Of a stretch of DNA of 64,000 bases, positions 1 through 7,293 are shown piece after piece. Made by a program: the position numbers and the translations under genes. This DNA comes from CAZUDO01 sp964618895 (GTDB lineage: Bacteria > Desulfobacterota > Binatia > DP-6). Numbering within the stretch: position 1 is the first letter of the stretch; the number at the start of each line of letters is the position of its first letter. The stretch lies in the NCBI GenBank assembly GCA_964618895.1, contig CAZUDO010000038.1, positions 26,934 to 90,933 of the forward strand. Reading direction: 5' to 3'. The notes beneath the pieces are model-generated. The model saw only the letters and a program-made list of their open reading frames with translations, made no database searches and was not told the origin of the DNA.

Positions 1-95
1 ATGTGTTCTCCTTTGGCCTAACGGCCGCGCCATTCAATCAATCAAGCGTCATGTACACGCACGCCTCGTCGGCACGCAATCGGCGCTTACCCAAA

Positions 96-149
96 CCTCC
101 ATGGGGATTTCCCCATGAGGTGCGATCGGTTGTGGGGCAGATGCCCCAC
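96..149. promoter_or_regulatory. pair of adjacent dyad symmetries upstream of the SDR gene
   Basis: Two near-identical hairpin-forming dyads lie 14 bp apart. The first has perfect 8-bp arms CATGGGGA (100-107) and TCCCCATG (110-117) around a 2-nt loop, and can be lengthened with one bulged C to pair CCT(96-98) with AGG(118-120). The second has perfect 8-bp arms GTGGGGCA (132-139) and TGCCCCAC (142-149), also with a 2-nt loop. Both share a GGGG/CCCC core. They sit just upstream of a promoter-like sequence, so a repressor/activator site or an RNA attenuator is possible. Which protein would bind is unknown. Confidence 0.45.
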
Positions 150-159
150 CCCCCCGCCC

Positions 160-188
160 TTGACGGTGCGCTGATACGTCGCATATGG
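160..188 (+). promoter_or_regulatory. putative sigma70-like promoter of the SDR gene
   Basis: TTGACG (160-165) is followed after 16 nt by CATATG (182-187), or after 17 nt by ATATGG. The start codon at 211 would give a leader of roughly 15-20 nt with a weak GGGACG ribosome-binding site. The -10 match is only moderate. Confidence 0.35.
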
Positions 189-210
189 CGCGGGCCGAAG
201 GGCCGGGACG

Positions 211-1179
211 ATGAAGGACTTCCGAGGCAAGCTGGCCGTGATCACCGGCGGCGGGACCGGCATGGGCCGCGCCCTGGCGGAGCAGCTGGCGGCCGAGGGC
301 TGCCACGTCGCGCTCTGCGACGTGTCGGCCGGGACCATGGCGGAGACGAAGAGCGTGTGCGACGCGCAGGCCCCGTCGGGCACGCGCGTCAGCACCCACC
401 CGTGCGACGTGTCCGACGAGCAGCAGGTGCTGGCGTTTCGCGATGCGGTGACGGCGGCGCACCGGATCCCTCACATCAACCTGCTCTTCAACAACGCCGG
501 CATCGGCGGGGGCGGCAGCTTCCTGCACGACGACCGCGCCGACTGGGAGCGCACCTTCGGCGTGTGCTGGTCCGGGGTCTACTACTGCACGCGCGCCTTC
601 CTGCCCCTGCTCGTGGCCAGCGACGACGGCTACCTGGTCAACACCAGCAGCGTGAACGGCTTCTGGGCCTGCCTCGGGCCGGACACGGCGCACACCGCCT
701 ACAGCAGCGCCAAGTTCGCCGTGAAGGGCTTCACCGAGGCGCTGCTGGTCGAGCTCCGCCTGTACGCGCCGCACGTGAAGGTCGCGCTCGTGATGCCGGG
801 CCACATCGGCACGTCGATCGTGCTCAACACCGCCACCGTGCTCGGCAAGCCCGACGCCCTGCACATGCCGCCGGAGGACGTCGCCCGGGTGCGGGAACAG
901 CTCCTCCGACGCGGCGTCCCGGCCGGCGACATGACCGACGACCAGATCCGGGCCGTGATGCACCAGCTGGCGGTCGGCTTTCGCGACCATGCGCCGGTGA
1001 CGGCGGCACAGGCGGCGACCGTCATCCTCGACGGCGTACGCCACGAGCGCTGGCGCATCCTGGTCGGCGACGACGCGCACACCCTCGACCGGCGGGTCCG
1101 CGAGGCGCCGGAGACGGCATACGACCCGTCCTTCATGCAGGCCCTGCGGGCGGAAGGGCACTTCCGCCTGCTCGGTTGA
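211..1179 (+). CDS. SDR family NAD(P)-dependent oxidoreductase
   Basis: Short-chain dehydrogenase/reductase of 322 residues, expected to oxidise or reduce an alcohol/ketone with NAD(P)(H) in the cytosol. The Rossmann glycine motif TGGGTGMG is at residues 12-19, NNAG at 94-97, the catalytic serine in NTSS at 144-147, and YSSAK gives Tyr164 and Lys168, so the full catalytic set is present. It is longer than a minimal SDR (about 250 residues), with an extra C-terminal part. The substrate cannot be read from the sequence. It converges with the phosphotransferase pair on the other strand, with only 9 bp between the stops. The ATG at 211 is preferred because the Rossmann strand begins seven residues later. 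Confidence 0.93.
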   Translation: MKDFRGKLAVITGGGTGMGRALAEQLAAEGCHVALCDVSAGTMAETKSVCDAQAPSGTRVSTHPCDVSDEQQVLAFRDAVTAAHRIPHINLLFNNAGIGGGGSFLHDDRADWERTFGVCWSGVYYCTRAFLPLLVASDDGYLVNTSSVNGFWACLGPDTAHTAYSSAKFAVKGFTEALLVELRLYAPHVKVALVMPGHIGTSIVLNTATVLGKPDALHMPPEDVARVREQLLRRGVPAGDMTDDQIRAVMHQLAVGFRDHAPVTAAQAATVILDGVRHERWRILVGDDAHTLDRRVREAPETAYDPSFMQALRAEGHFRLLG

Positions 1180-1188
1180 CGCCCGCGC

Positions 1189-1638
1189 TCAGCCCTTCGA
1201 TATCTCCTCAAGCAACGACGCCTTGAGCACCATGACGTCCCGCAGCGCCTGCCCGGACAGGTGGCCCGCGAGCACGGTGCGAGCCGGATGGTCGTCGGGA
1301 AGCGGATCCACCAGCGCGAGCGCGTGCACGACCGCGGCCCGGAGCGCGAGCGTCCGGGCGTCGAGGGGCGCCGGCGGGACGTTCGCCACGACCGCGGCCA
1401 GGGTACCGCGCGCCGGCTCCTCGAGCACAGCCAGCACGGCGGCGAGCACCGCGGCCGCCGATTCGGCCTCCGTGTCGAGCAGGCTCGCCTTGCACTCGAC
1501 GCGGTCGCGCAGGTTGTGCAGCACGTCCAGCACCGCGAACAGCTGCCCGCGCGCGTAGCGGTCCTGGACCGCGGGCAGGACCTGCTCGCGCAGCGTGCGC
1601 AGGACGCCGTCCACCAGCACCGTCACCGGGAGCCTCAC
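1189..1638 (-). CDS. small alanine/leucine-rich protein paired with an APH-type phosphotransferase
   Basis: Protein of 149 residues with no catalytic motif that I recognise; mostly helical, with a high content of Ala, Leu and Val. It starts at a GTG (1638-1636) that overlaps the stop of the upstream phosphotransferase gene (GTGA), so the two are translationally coupled. The longer reading frame upstream lies inside the phosphotransferase gene and is a shadow. Small proteins of this kind beside ACAD10/11-type phosphotransferases are seen in other bacteria (DUF6285-like from memory; family membership not verified). Its role is unknown, perhaps as a partner subunit. Confidence 0.7.
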   Translation of the reverse strand: MRLPVTVLVDGVLRTLREQVLPAVQDRYARGQLFAVLDVLHNLRDRVECKASLLDTEAESAAAVLAAVLAVLEEPARGTLAAVVANVPPAPLDARTLALRAAVVHALALVDPLPDDHPARTVLAGHLSGQALRDVMVLKASLLEEISKG

Positions 1639-2693
1639 GCCGCCACCCCGAGCCAGCCGCGCGTCATGCCGAGCAGCACGTTCAGGAACGGCAGCTGGTG
1701 ATCGAAGATGGCCATGCGCAGGTCGCCGGTGCGACCGTCGGCGAAGGCGCGGATGCCGGTCAGCATGATGGCGCTCATCTTGACCAGCGCCAGCAGGTCG
1801 TAGAAGCGCAGCCGCTCCGGGTCGGCGGCGCGCCCGGCCGCGGCGGCGTAGCGCGCCGCCAGCGCCTCGGGCTCGACCAGACACGAGGCCCACGGCGTCT
1901 GCGCCCGCCAGAGCGGGGAGGCGCACCAGGCCAGGTCTTCGAGCGGATCGCCCAGATGCACCAGCTCCCAGTCGAGGATGCCCGCGAGGCGCGTGTCCGG
2001 GCCGTCGCGCTCCACCAGGAAGTTCCCCAGCCGATAGTCGCCGTGCACGAGCGTGATCTCATCCGTCGACGGGAGATGGCGGCGGAGCCAGAACAGGGCC
2101 TCGGCCAGCGCAGGGTCGAGCGGGAGCGCGCTCCGCCGGATGCGCGCGTCCCAGCGCTCGAGCTCGCGCGCCGCGGCGGCCGTCCCCGGACCGGGATCGC
2201 CCAGGAAGCCGAGGCCGCGCGCGCGCCAGTTGATCGCATGCAGCGCCACGAGGCTGTCGGTCACCTGCGGGGCGAGGGCGGCGCGCTCCGTGTCGGTGAA
2301 CGGCCCCGTCCCGTGCGGACCCGGTGCCGGCACCGGCACCGTGCCGGGCAAGCGCTCCATGACGTAGAAGGGGCGCTCGAGGACGGCCGGGTCGCGCGTG
2401 AACCACGGTGTCGGCGGCGACGGCAGCGGGTCGTCGGAGAGCGTGTGCAGGACCCGGTACTCGGGCTCGAGATCGTACGGCTCGAGGAGGCCGGCCGCCG
2501 GCTCGCGCTTGGCGACGTAGCCGCGTCGCGGCCCGGCGCCGAGGTCGACCTCGAAGGTGAACGTCTCCTGCGAGAAGCCCTCGGTGCTGCGCTCGAGCGC
2601 GACGACGCGGAGTCCCGGCGCATCCGGCAGCCGCGCGCGCAGGAACGCCGTCAGGCGGGCGCTGAGGTCGTCATGGGCACTGGCGGAAGGCAT
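1635..2693 (-). CDS. phosphotransferase family protein (APH / ACAD11 N-domain type)
   Basis: 352 residues with the aminoglycoside-phosphotransferase-like kinase fold. The catalytic loop reads LVHGDYRLGNFLVE (Brenner-type HGD..xxN) and is followed by the metal-binding ILDWE, as in the ACAD10/ACAD11 kinase domain that phosphorylates 4-hydroxyacyl-CoAs. An N-terminal lobe with GFSQETF precedes it. A drug-resistance role is less likely than acyl-CoA metabolism, because this subgroup is common in lipid-degrading bacteria next to dehydrogenases such as the neighbouring SDR; that is inference. It overlaps the downstream small gene by 4 bp. Confidence 0.85.
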   Translation of the reverse strand: MPSASAHDDLSARLTAFLRARLPDAPGLRVVALERSTEGFSQETFTFEVDLGAGPRRGYVAKREPAAGLLEPYDLEPEYRVLHTLSDDPLPSPPTPWFTRDPAVLERPFYVMERLPGTVPVPAPGPHGTGPFTDTERAALAPQVTDSLVALHAINWRARGLGFLGDPGPGTAAAARELERWDARIRRSALPLDPALAEALFWLRRHLPSTDEITLVHGDYRLGNFLVERDGPDTRLAGILDWELVHLGDPLEDLAWCASPLWRAQTPWASCLVEPEALAARYAAAAGRAADPERLRFYDLLALVKMSAIMLTGIRAFADGRTGDLRMAIFDHQLPFLNVLLGMTRGWLGVAA

Positions 2694-2770
2694 CGGGCAA
2701 CGGAATGGGACGCCGGTCGGCGTAACACGAGTCGCCCGACGACGACCACCCCCTTGGACTCCCCCCTGTA

Positions 2771-2806
2771 TTGACCGCCAGCAGATTTACCGTCAATCTG
2801 CTGGCG
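2771..2806 (+). promoter_or_regulatory. perfect palindrome overlapping a leaderless promoter of the DUF4143 ATPase
   Basis: Perfect 12-bp inverted repeat: CGCCAGCAGATT (2776-2787), 7-nt loop, AATCTGCTGGCG (2795-2806). The right arm ends on the G of the GTG start. TTGACC (2771-2776), a 17-nt spacer and CAATCT (2794-2799) form a weak sigma70-like promoter that would begin transcription about at the start codon. The layout suggests an operator controlling a leaderless transcript, or a site recognised by the product itself. A second DUF4143 gene in this window has the same layout with a different palindrome. Confidence 0.6.
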
Positions 2807-3966
2807 TGTATATCCGCGATCTCCCGCTACCAGAGCGGTCGTTCCTTCTCTTCGGCCCACGCAGCACGGGGAAGACGACCTGGCTGCGGACGGTGCTTCC
2901 GGACGCGTACTGGGTGGATCTGCTGCTCGACCGTGACCTGGTGCGCTTCACCCGCGATCCGGGACGGTTCGCCGAGGAGGTGCGCGCGCTGCCCCGGGGG
3001 CGATGGGTGGTGATCGACGAGGTGCAGCGTCTCCCGACGCTCCTGGACCAGGTGCAACACCTCCTGGTGGCATCCCCGCGCCGATGGCACTTCGCGCTGA
3101 CCGGATCGAGCGCCCGACGGCTCAAGCGCGAGCAGGCGAATCTGCTGGCGGGGCGGGTCGTGAATCGGCGCTTCTTCCCCCTCACCGCCTCCGAACTCGG
3201 GAACGAGTTCGACATCGATGCCGTGCTGCGCTTCGGCACCCTGCCGGCCATCCAGGCCGAGAGCGGCGGCATCGAGGCACGCACCGATCTCCTCGAGGCC
3301 TACGCGGAGAACTACCTCACCCAGGAGATCCGACACGAAGCGGTCGTCAAGCGCCTCGACGCCTTCACGCGCTTCCTCGAGGTCGCCGCGCTCGCCAACG
3401 CGCAGGTGACCAACGTATCGGCGATCGCTCGCGACGCAGGGGTGGCCCGGCCGACGGTGCAGGGGTACTTCGAAATACTGGTCGACACCCTGGTGGCCAC
3501 GTGGCTGCCGGCGTGGCGGCCACGCGCGAAAATCAAAGAGGTCGCGCACCCCAAATTCTACTTCTTCGATCCCGGTGCGGTCCGGGCGTTGGGGGGCCGC
3601 GCGCGCGAACCGCTCGGCCGCGAAGAACGCGGCGGATTGCTCGAAACTTACGTGCTCCACGAGCTGCGCGCGTGGATGCACCGCTCCGGGTGTGGTGGAC
3701 AGTTGAGCTACTGGCGGACCCCGTCGGGAGCCGAGGTCGACTTCGTGTGGTCTCGGGCCACGAAGCGGGTGGGAATCGAAGTCAAGGCGGCATCGCGCTG
3801 GCGACGCGGCGATGCAGCCGTCCTGGCGAAGCTGCTCGCCACGAAGGCAATCGAACGCGGTGTCGGTGTGTACCTCGGGCGAGAGCGGCTACGCGAGGAC
3901 GGGGTGTTGGTGGTACCGCTCGCCGAGTTCCTTGCGGAACTCGCGGCGGGAGGCGTTCTCCGGTGA
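2806..3966 (+). CDS. AAA_14 / DUF4143 family ATPase (COG1373-type)
   Basis: 386 residues. An N-terminal P-loop domain carries Walker A GPRSTGKT at 17-24 and Walker B VVIDE at 68-72 with the family's typical VQRLP after it. The C-terminal DUF4143 half has a winged-helix-like stretch (ANAQVTNVSAIARDAGVARP) and ends in a restriction-endonuclease-like pattern, GAEVDFV...GIEVKAA. The biological role of this widespread family is not established. I chose GTG 2806 because homologues begin with a YI-R motif just before the P-loop, and because the promoter/palindrome ends there; the upstream reading frame runs through the divergent gene. It is followed by a long hairpin element and a strong terminator. 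Confidence 0.88.
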   Translation: MYIRDLPLPERSFLLFGPRSTGKTTWLRTVLPDAYWVDLLLDRDLVRFTRDPGRFAEEVRALPRGRWVVIDEVQRLPTLLDQVQHLLVASPRRWHFALTGSSARRLKREQANLLAGRVVNRRFFPLTASELGNEFDIDAVLRFGTLPAIQAESGGIEARTDLLEAYAENYLTQEIRHEAVVKRLDAFTRFLEVAALANAQVTNVSAIARDAGVARPTVQGYFEILVDTLVATWLPAWRPRAKIKEVAHPKFYFFDPGAVRALGGRAREPLGREERGGLLETYVLHELRAWMHRSGCGGQLSYWRTPSGAEVDFVWSRATKRVGIEVKAASRWRRGDAAVLAKLLATKAIERGVGVYLGRERLREDGVLVVPLAEFLAELAAGGVLR

Positions 3967-4050
3967 GGCCGCCTACTCCTTCGGCGGTGGCCCCGTCAGA
4001 CGGCGGACGGCGACCTCGGTGATGGGGGGTCCATGGGTGAGGGGCCGGTC

Positions 4051-4161
4051 CGCGGGCGCGGGGTGTCCGCTGCGCTTCGTTCGCCGACGATCGGCGCGCG
4101 CGGCCACACATGCGCTGCGCGTCGTCGGCTCAAGGCGCGCCGCGGACACCCCGCGCCCGCG
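4051..4161. repeat. long hairpin element, copy A (20-bp arms, conserved 71-nt core)
   Basis: Perfect 20-bp inverted repeat, arms at 4051-4070 and 4142-4161, enclosing exactly 71 nt (4071-4141). The core aligns without gaps to the 71-nt core of the element at 33914-34072 at 54 of 71 positions, while the arms are unrelated. The most conserved parts are CGCTTCG near the start, CCACA in the middle and CGGCTCAAGGCGC near the end. It lies between the converging DUF4143 and aldo/keto reductase genes, upstream of a T-tailed terminator on the plus strand. Function unknown: structured RNA, bidirectional terminator or non-autonomous element. Confidence 0.8.
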
Positions 4162-4195
4162 ACTCGTCATGCACCGCCAGTGCGCCGCATCGGCT

Positions 4196-4222
4196 GACGC
4201 CGAACATCGGCGTCGTTTTTTT
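4196..4222 (+). terminator. rho-independent terminator
   Basis: Stem GACGCCGA (4196-4203) / TCGGCGTC (4207-4214) with a 3-nt loop, then G and seven T residues (4216-4222), followed by eight or more G. This is the clearest intrinsic terminator in the window. It would end transcripts from the DUF4143 gene and/or an RNA made from hairpin element A. Confidence 0.85.
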
Positions 4223-4335
4223 GGGGGGGGGAGTGTGACGGTCGGCGCGGTGGTGGTAGCGCGTGCCGCCCGTCGGCGAACGAAGCGGAGACCCCTGCCC
4301 GGCCTCTCCGCCACCGCGAACGCCCGCCGCGACGC

Positions 4336-5349
4336 CTACACGTTCATGCCCGGCGGCACGAGCGCGTCGATGCGCTCCAGATGCTCCTTCGGAATGCGCA
4401 CCTCGCCGGCCGGCAGCGCATCGTCCAGGTGGCGCATCACGCGCGGCCCGATGATCGCCGACGTGACCGCCGGGTGGGCCAGGGTCCACGCGGTCGCGTA
4501 GCGGGCCAGCGGGACGCCCAGCTCCGCCGCCATGCCGACCAGCGTCTCGATGATCCCGAGCCGCCGCTCCGCGCGTGCGGTGGTCATGTCGAACTGGCGG
4601 GCGACGAAGGCGCCGAACTCGGTTTGGTTGCGCGCCCGCGAGTCCTCCGGGATGGGCTGCCCCTTGCGATAGCGCCCGGCCAGCCAGCCGCCGTCGAGCG
4701 GGCTCCACACGATGGCCCCGAAGCCGTGCGCGCGGCACACGGGGAACACCTCGCGCTCCATCTCGCGCACGAAGATCGAGTACGGGGGCTGGGTCGCGAC
4801 GAAGCGCTCGAGGTGGCGGCGGTCGCTGATCCACAGCGATTCGACCATGCGCCAGCCGCCGAAGTACATCGAGCGCGACTCCGCGAGCGTGCCAGTCGAG
4901 ACGCCGAGGTAGCGCACCTTGCCCTGGCGGACGCAGTCGGTGAGGGCACCGAGGGTCTCGTCGAGGGGCGTGTCGGCGTCGTTGCGGTGGATCTGGTAGA
5001 GGTCGATCCAGTCGGTGCCGAGGCGGCGGAGGCTCTCCTCCACCTGCAGCATGATGTGCCGGCGCGACGTACCACGGTCGAGGAGGCCGCCCGGGCCGGG
5101 CATGAACACCTTGGTGGCGAGGACGACCTCCTGCCGCCTGCCGGCGAGGGCCTTGGCCAGGATCTCCTCCGACTCGCCCATGGCGTAGCGGTTGGCGGTG
5201 TCGATGAAGTTGACGCCCTGATCGAGCGCGCGGGCGATGATGCGAGTGCAGTCGGCATGGTCGGGGTTGCCCCAGCGGCCGAACATCATGGTGCCGAGGC
5301 AGAGGCGGGAGACTTTGAGGCCGCTGTGGCCGAGCCGGACGTAGTCCAT
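4336..5349 (-). CDS. aldo/keto reductase
   Basis: 337-residue (beta/alpha)8-barrel aldo/keto reductase, NADPH-dependent, cytosolic. N-terminal MDYVRLGHSGLKVSRLCLGT is the usual family opening. The catalytic tetrad is visible as FIDTANRY (Asp, Tyr), ATKV (Lys) and QIHR (His). The C-terminal part with VTSAIIGPR is typical of the potassium-channel-beta-like / YajO-like AKR branch. The longer upstream frame enters a long hairpin, so ATG at 5349 is chosen. It is divergent from the HIT gene across a 256-bp gap. The exact substrate is not predictable. Confidence 0.92.
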   Translation of the reverse strand: MDYVRLGHSGLKVSRLCLGTMMFGRWGNPDHADCTRIIARALDQGVNFIDTANRYAMGESEEILAKALAGRRQEVVLATKVFMPGPGGLLDRGTSRRHIMLQVEESLRRLGTDWIDLYQIHRNDADTPLDETLGALTDCVRQGKVRYLGVSTGTLAESRSMYFGGWRMVESLWISDRRHLERFVATQPPYSIFVREMEREVFPVCRAHGFGAIVWSPLDGGWLAGRYRKGQPIPEDSRARNQTEFGAFVARQFDMTTARAERRLGIIETLVGMAAELGVPLARYATAWTLAHPAVTSAIIGPRVMRHLDDALPAGEVRIPKEHLERIDALVPPGMNV

Positions 5350-5429
5350 GGGGGCTCCGTATGCGGGGCGGCGCCGCGGCGTCAAGGCGACGGGGTCCCG
5401 GTTCGGCTCGCGTAATCGTCGCGGGCACG

Positions 5430-5536
5430 CGGCGGCGCGGGGCTGCCCTCGCGGAGGCGACAAGACGCCCGGCCTCCTCGCCTAGGGCTCGGAGCGGCCG
5501 GGCTCTCGCCTCCGCGAGGGCAGCCCCGCGCCGCCG
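5430..5536. repeat. 31-bp perfect inverted repeat between divergent genes
   Basis: Arms at 5430-5460 and 5506-5536 are perfect reverse complements over 31 bp, with a 45-nt spacer (5461-5505) that contains a further 7-bp stem, CCCGGCC (5468-5474) / GGCCGGG (5496-5502), so the whole stretch could form one long interrupted hairpin. It sits between the divergent aldo/keto reductase and HIT genes. Its spacer is not similar to the 71-nt cores of the elements at 4051 and 33914, so I treat it as a separate kind. No gene is seen in 5350-5605. Confidence 0.75.
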
Positions 5537-5605
5537 GGTCGGTGGGAGTGCGCGAGGAACCCGGGCGGCGTGACGTCGGGCGCGCGGTGCGCTACCAGGG
5601 GGGCG

Positions 5606-6037
5606 ATGGACTGTTCCGCTTGTGACCGGATCGCGCGTATTGCGGGCGGGAAGAATCCCGATTTCGTGGCTACGCTGTCGGAGTCGCACGTGACGCTCGC
5701 CGACGAGCAGGCGTACCGCGGCTATTGCATCCTGCTGCTGAAGGACCACCACGAGCAACTGGGCGACCTGTCGCGCGAGCGCCAGGCGCGGCTGTGGGAG
5801 GACGTGGCGCACGTGGCGGCGGCGGTGCGGCAGGTGTGTGCGCCCGTGCGGCTCAACTACGCCTGCCTCGGCAACTTCGTGACGCACGTCCACTGGCACG
5901 TGATCCCGCGCTACGCCGACGATGCGGAGGCGCAGCATCCGATCTGGGTGCGGCCGCTGGCCGAACGCCGGCGGGCGTTGCCGGGCGCCGAACACAGCCA
6001 GCTGATCGCGGCGCTGCGGCGCGCTCTGGGAGCCTGA
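5606..6037 (+). CDS. HIT family nucleotide-binding/hydrolase protein
   Basis: 143 residues of the histidine-triad superfamily, which cleaves phosphoanhydride or phosphoramidate bonds of nucleotides. The triad is HVHWHV, giving His94, His96 and His98. An N-terminal DCSACD pair of cysteines resembles the start of HinT/GalT-like members. The ATG at 5606 follows a purine-rich CCAGGGGGG sequence; the longer frame upstream adds residues not seen in the family. It overlaps the start of the downstream hydrolase gene (TGATG), so the two are probably co-transcribed. Confidence 0.88.
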   Translation: MDCSACDRIARIAGGKNPDFVATLSESHVTLADEQAYRGYCILLLKDHHEQLGDLSRERQARLWEDVAHVAAAVRQVCAPVRLNYACLGNFVTHVHWHVIPRYADDAEAQHPIWVRPLAERRRALPGAEHSQLIAALRRALGA

Positions 6038-7200
6038 TGATGCGAACCCTCGTCACCCTGCTGATCCTGACCCTCGCCGTGCCCGCGTGGGCACGCTGCA
6101 CGCTCGACGATTTCCTGGCGCGCGGACGCTACGGTGTCGGGCACCGGCAGCTGGCGCTCGTCGACACCGCACGTGGAACCGATGCCTGGGCCGGGCGGCC
6201 AGCGCTGCCGTCGCGGTCGCTGCCCACGGAGGTCTGGTATCCGATCGCCGGGACCAGCGCGGGCACGCCCGTCGAAGAGGCGCCGCTCGCGGCCGGGCGC
6301 CGGTTCCCGTTGATCGTGAACAGCCCGGGGCTCGGCGACCTCGGCACGGGCGAGGCCTATCTGGCCATCGTGCTTGCCAGTCGCGGCTACGTGGTGGCGT
6401 CGCCCACTTTTCCGCTCACCAACACCGGCTTCCTGCTCGACCCGGCCGGGCCGTACCTGCAGGACATCCGCAACCAACCGGGCGACGTATCGTTCATCCT
6501 GGACCACCTGATCGCGCTCGCACGTACGTCCGGCACCTGGCTCGCGCGCGGGGTCGACGAGCGGCGGATCGGCCTCACCGGGCTCTCGCTCGGCGGCATG
6601 AACACGCTGCTCGCCACCTACCACCCGACCCTGCGCGACCGCCGCGTCAAGGCCGCCGCCGCGCTCGCGCCGGCGTCGTGCTTTCTGAACGAGCGCCTCT
6701 ACGGCTTCGCCAAGCCCCCGCTCCTGCTCGTCGTCGGCGATGAAGACCTGATCACACCGCTCGCCACCAACGCCCGCGCGACGTTCGAGCGGGCGCGCTC
6801 GCCGCGCCGGCTGGTCACACTGGCCAAGGCGACGCACACGGCGTTCTCGTCGCTGATCGGCATTCCGTCGGCGACCAGCTACGACACCATCGGCTGCAGT
6901 GTCCTGGAGGGCAAGATCACTCAACAGCAGGTCGACGACACCATCGCCGGCTTCGGATCCGGGAGCGCCCCCTACGTCTCCGCCACCGGCTGCGCGCTGC
7001 CGTGCACCACCCCGGCGCCCGCGACCGCGCCGATGCAGGCCATGCGCCAGCACGACCTGACGCAGGCGGCGGTGGTGGCGTTCTTCGAAGCGACGTTCCG
7101 GGGCGTGAAGGACGGGGCGTGCTTTCTGCAGCGCGGGCTCGTGCGCGAGGCCGACGTGACGGTCGAGCGGGCGAAGGGGCGCCGGCTGCCCCGGCGCTGA
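6037..7200 (+). CDS. secreted alpha/beta hydrolase (dienelactone/chlorophyllase-like)
   Basis: 387 residues. A clear signal peptide (MMRTLVTLLILTLAVPAWA, cleavage after AWA) sends it to the periplasm or outside. The alpha/beta-hydrolase core shows LIVNSPG near the oxyanion strand, the nucleophile elbow GLSLGG with Ser184, an acid in VVGDEDLITP and a His in KATHTAF, i.e. a full triad. Cysteines near the C-terminus (IGCSV, GCALPC, ACF) could form disulfides, fitting an exported enzyme. The substrate is probably an ester; no more can be said. ATG 6037 overlaps the HIT stop; ATG 6040 is equally possible. Confidence 0.82.
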   Translation: MMRTLVTLLILTLAVPAWARCTLDDFLARGRYGVGHRQLALVDTARGTDAWAGRPALPSRSLPTEVWYPIAGTSAGTPVEEAPLAAGRRFPLIVNSPGLGDLGTGEAYLAIVLASRGYVVASPTFPLTNTGFLLDPAGPYLQDIRNQPGDVSFILDHLIALARTSGTWLARGVDERRIGLTGLSLGGMNTLLATYHPTLRDRRVKAAAALAPASCFLNERLYGFAKPPLLLVVGDEDLITPLATNARATFERARSPRRLVTLAKATHTAFSSLIGIPSATSYDTIGCSVLEGKITQQQVDDTIAGFGSGSAPYVSATGCALPCTTPAPATAPMQAMRQHDLTQAAVVAFFEATFRGVKDGACFLQRGLVREADVTVERAKGRRLPRR

Positions 7201-7291
7201 CGACGGGGACGATGCGCTTCGGTTCCTCGACGAGTTCGAGTGGTACGCCCGCGCGCTGGCAACGGCGCGCGCGGCCGGGACCCCGTACTGA
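7199..7291 (+). pseudogene. possible 3' remnant of a lost gene
   Basis: In the frame ending at TGA 7289-7291 the stretch reads DDGDDALRFLDEFEWYARAL and then ATARAAGTPY-stop, which looks like a genuine protein C-terminus (acidic, aromatic, helical), but there is no start and its upstream part is replaced by the hydrolase gene. It is sandwiched between two converging genes with no spare sequence. The parent family is not recognised. Confidence 0.3.
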
Positions 7292-7293
7292 CG

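Noticed and set aside
3..1226. Long plus-strand open frame across the SDR gene in another frame
   Set aside because: Arg/Gly/Pro-rich frame with no domain; a product of high G+C shadowing the real SDR at 211-1179.
4196..4222. Attachment site or origin at the T/G-run
   Set aside because: A stable stem directly followed by seven T is explained by an intrinsic terminator; no integrase or DnaA-box cluster nearby.
5725..7200. Longer start for the secreted hydrolase
   Set aside because: The added residues are an out-of-frame shadow of the HIT gene, and the signal peptide begins at 6037/6040.
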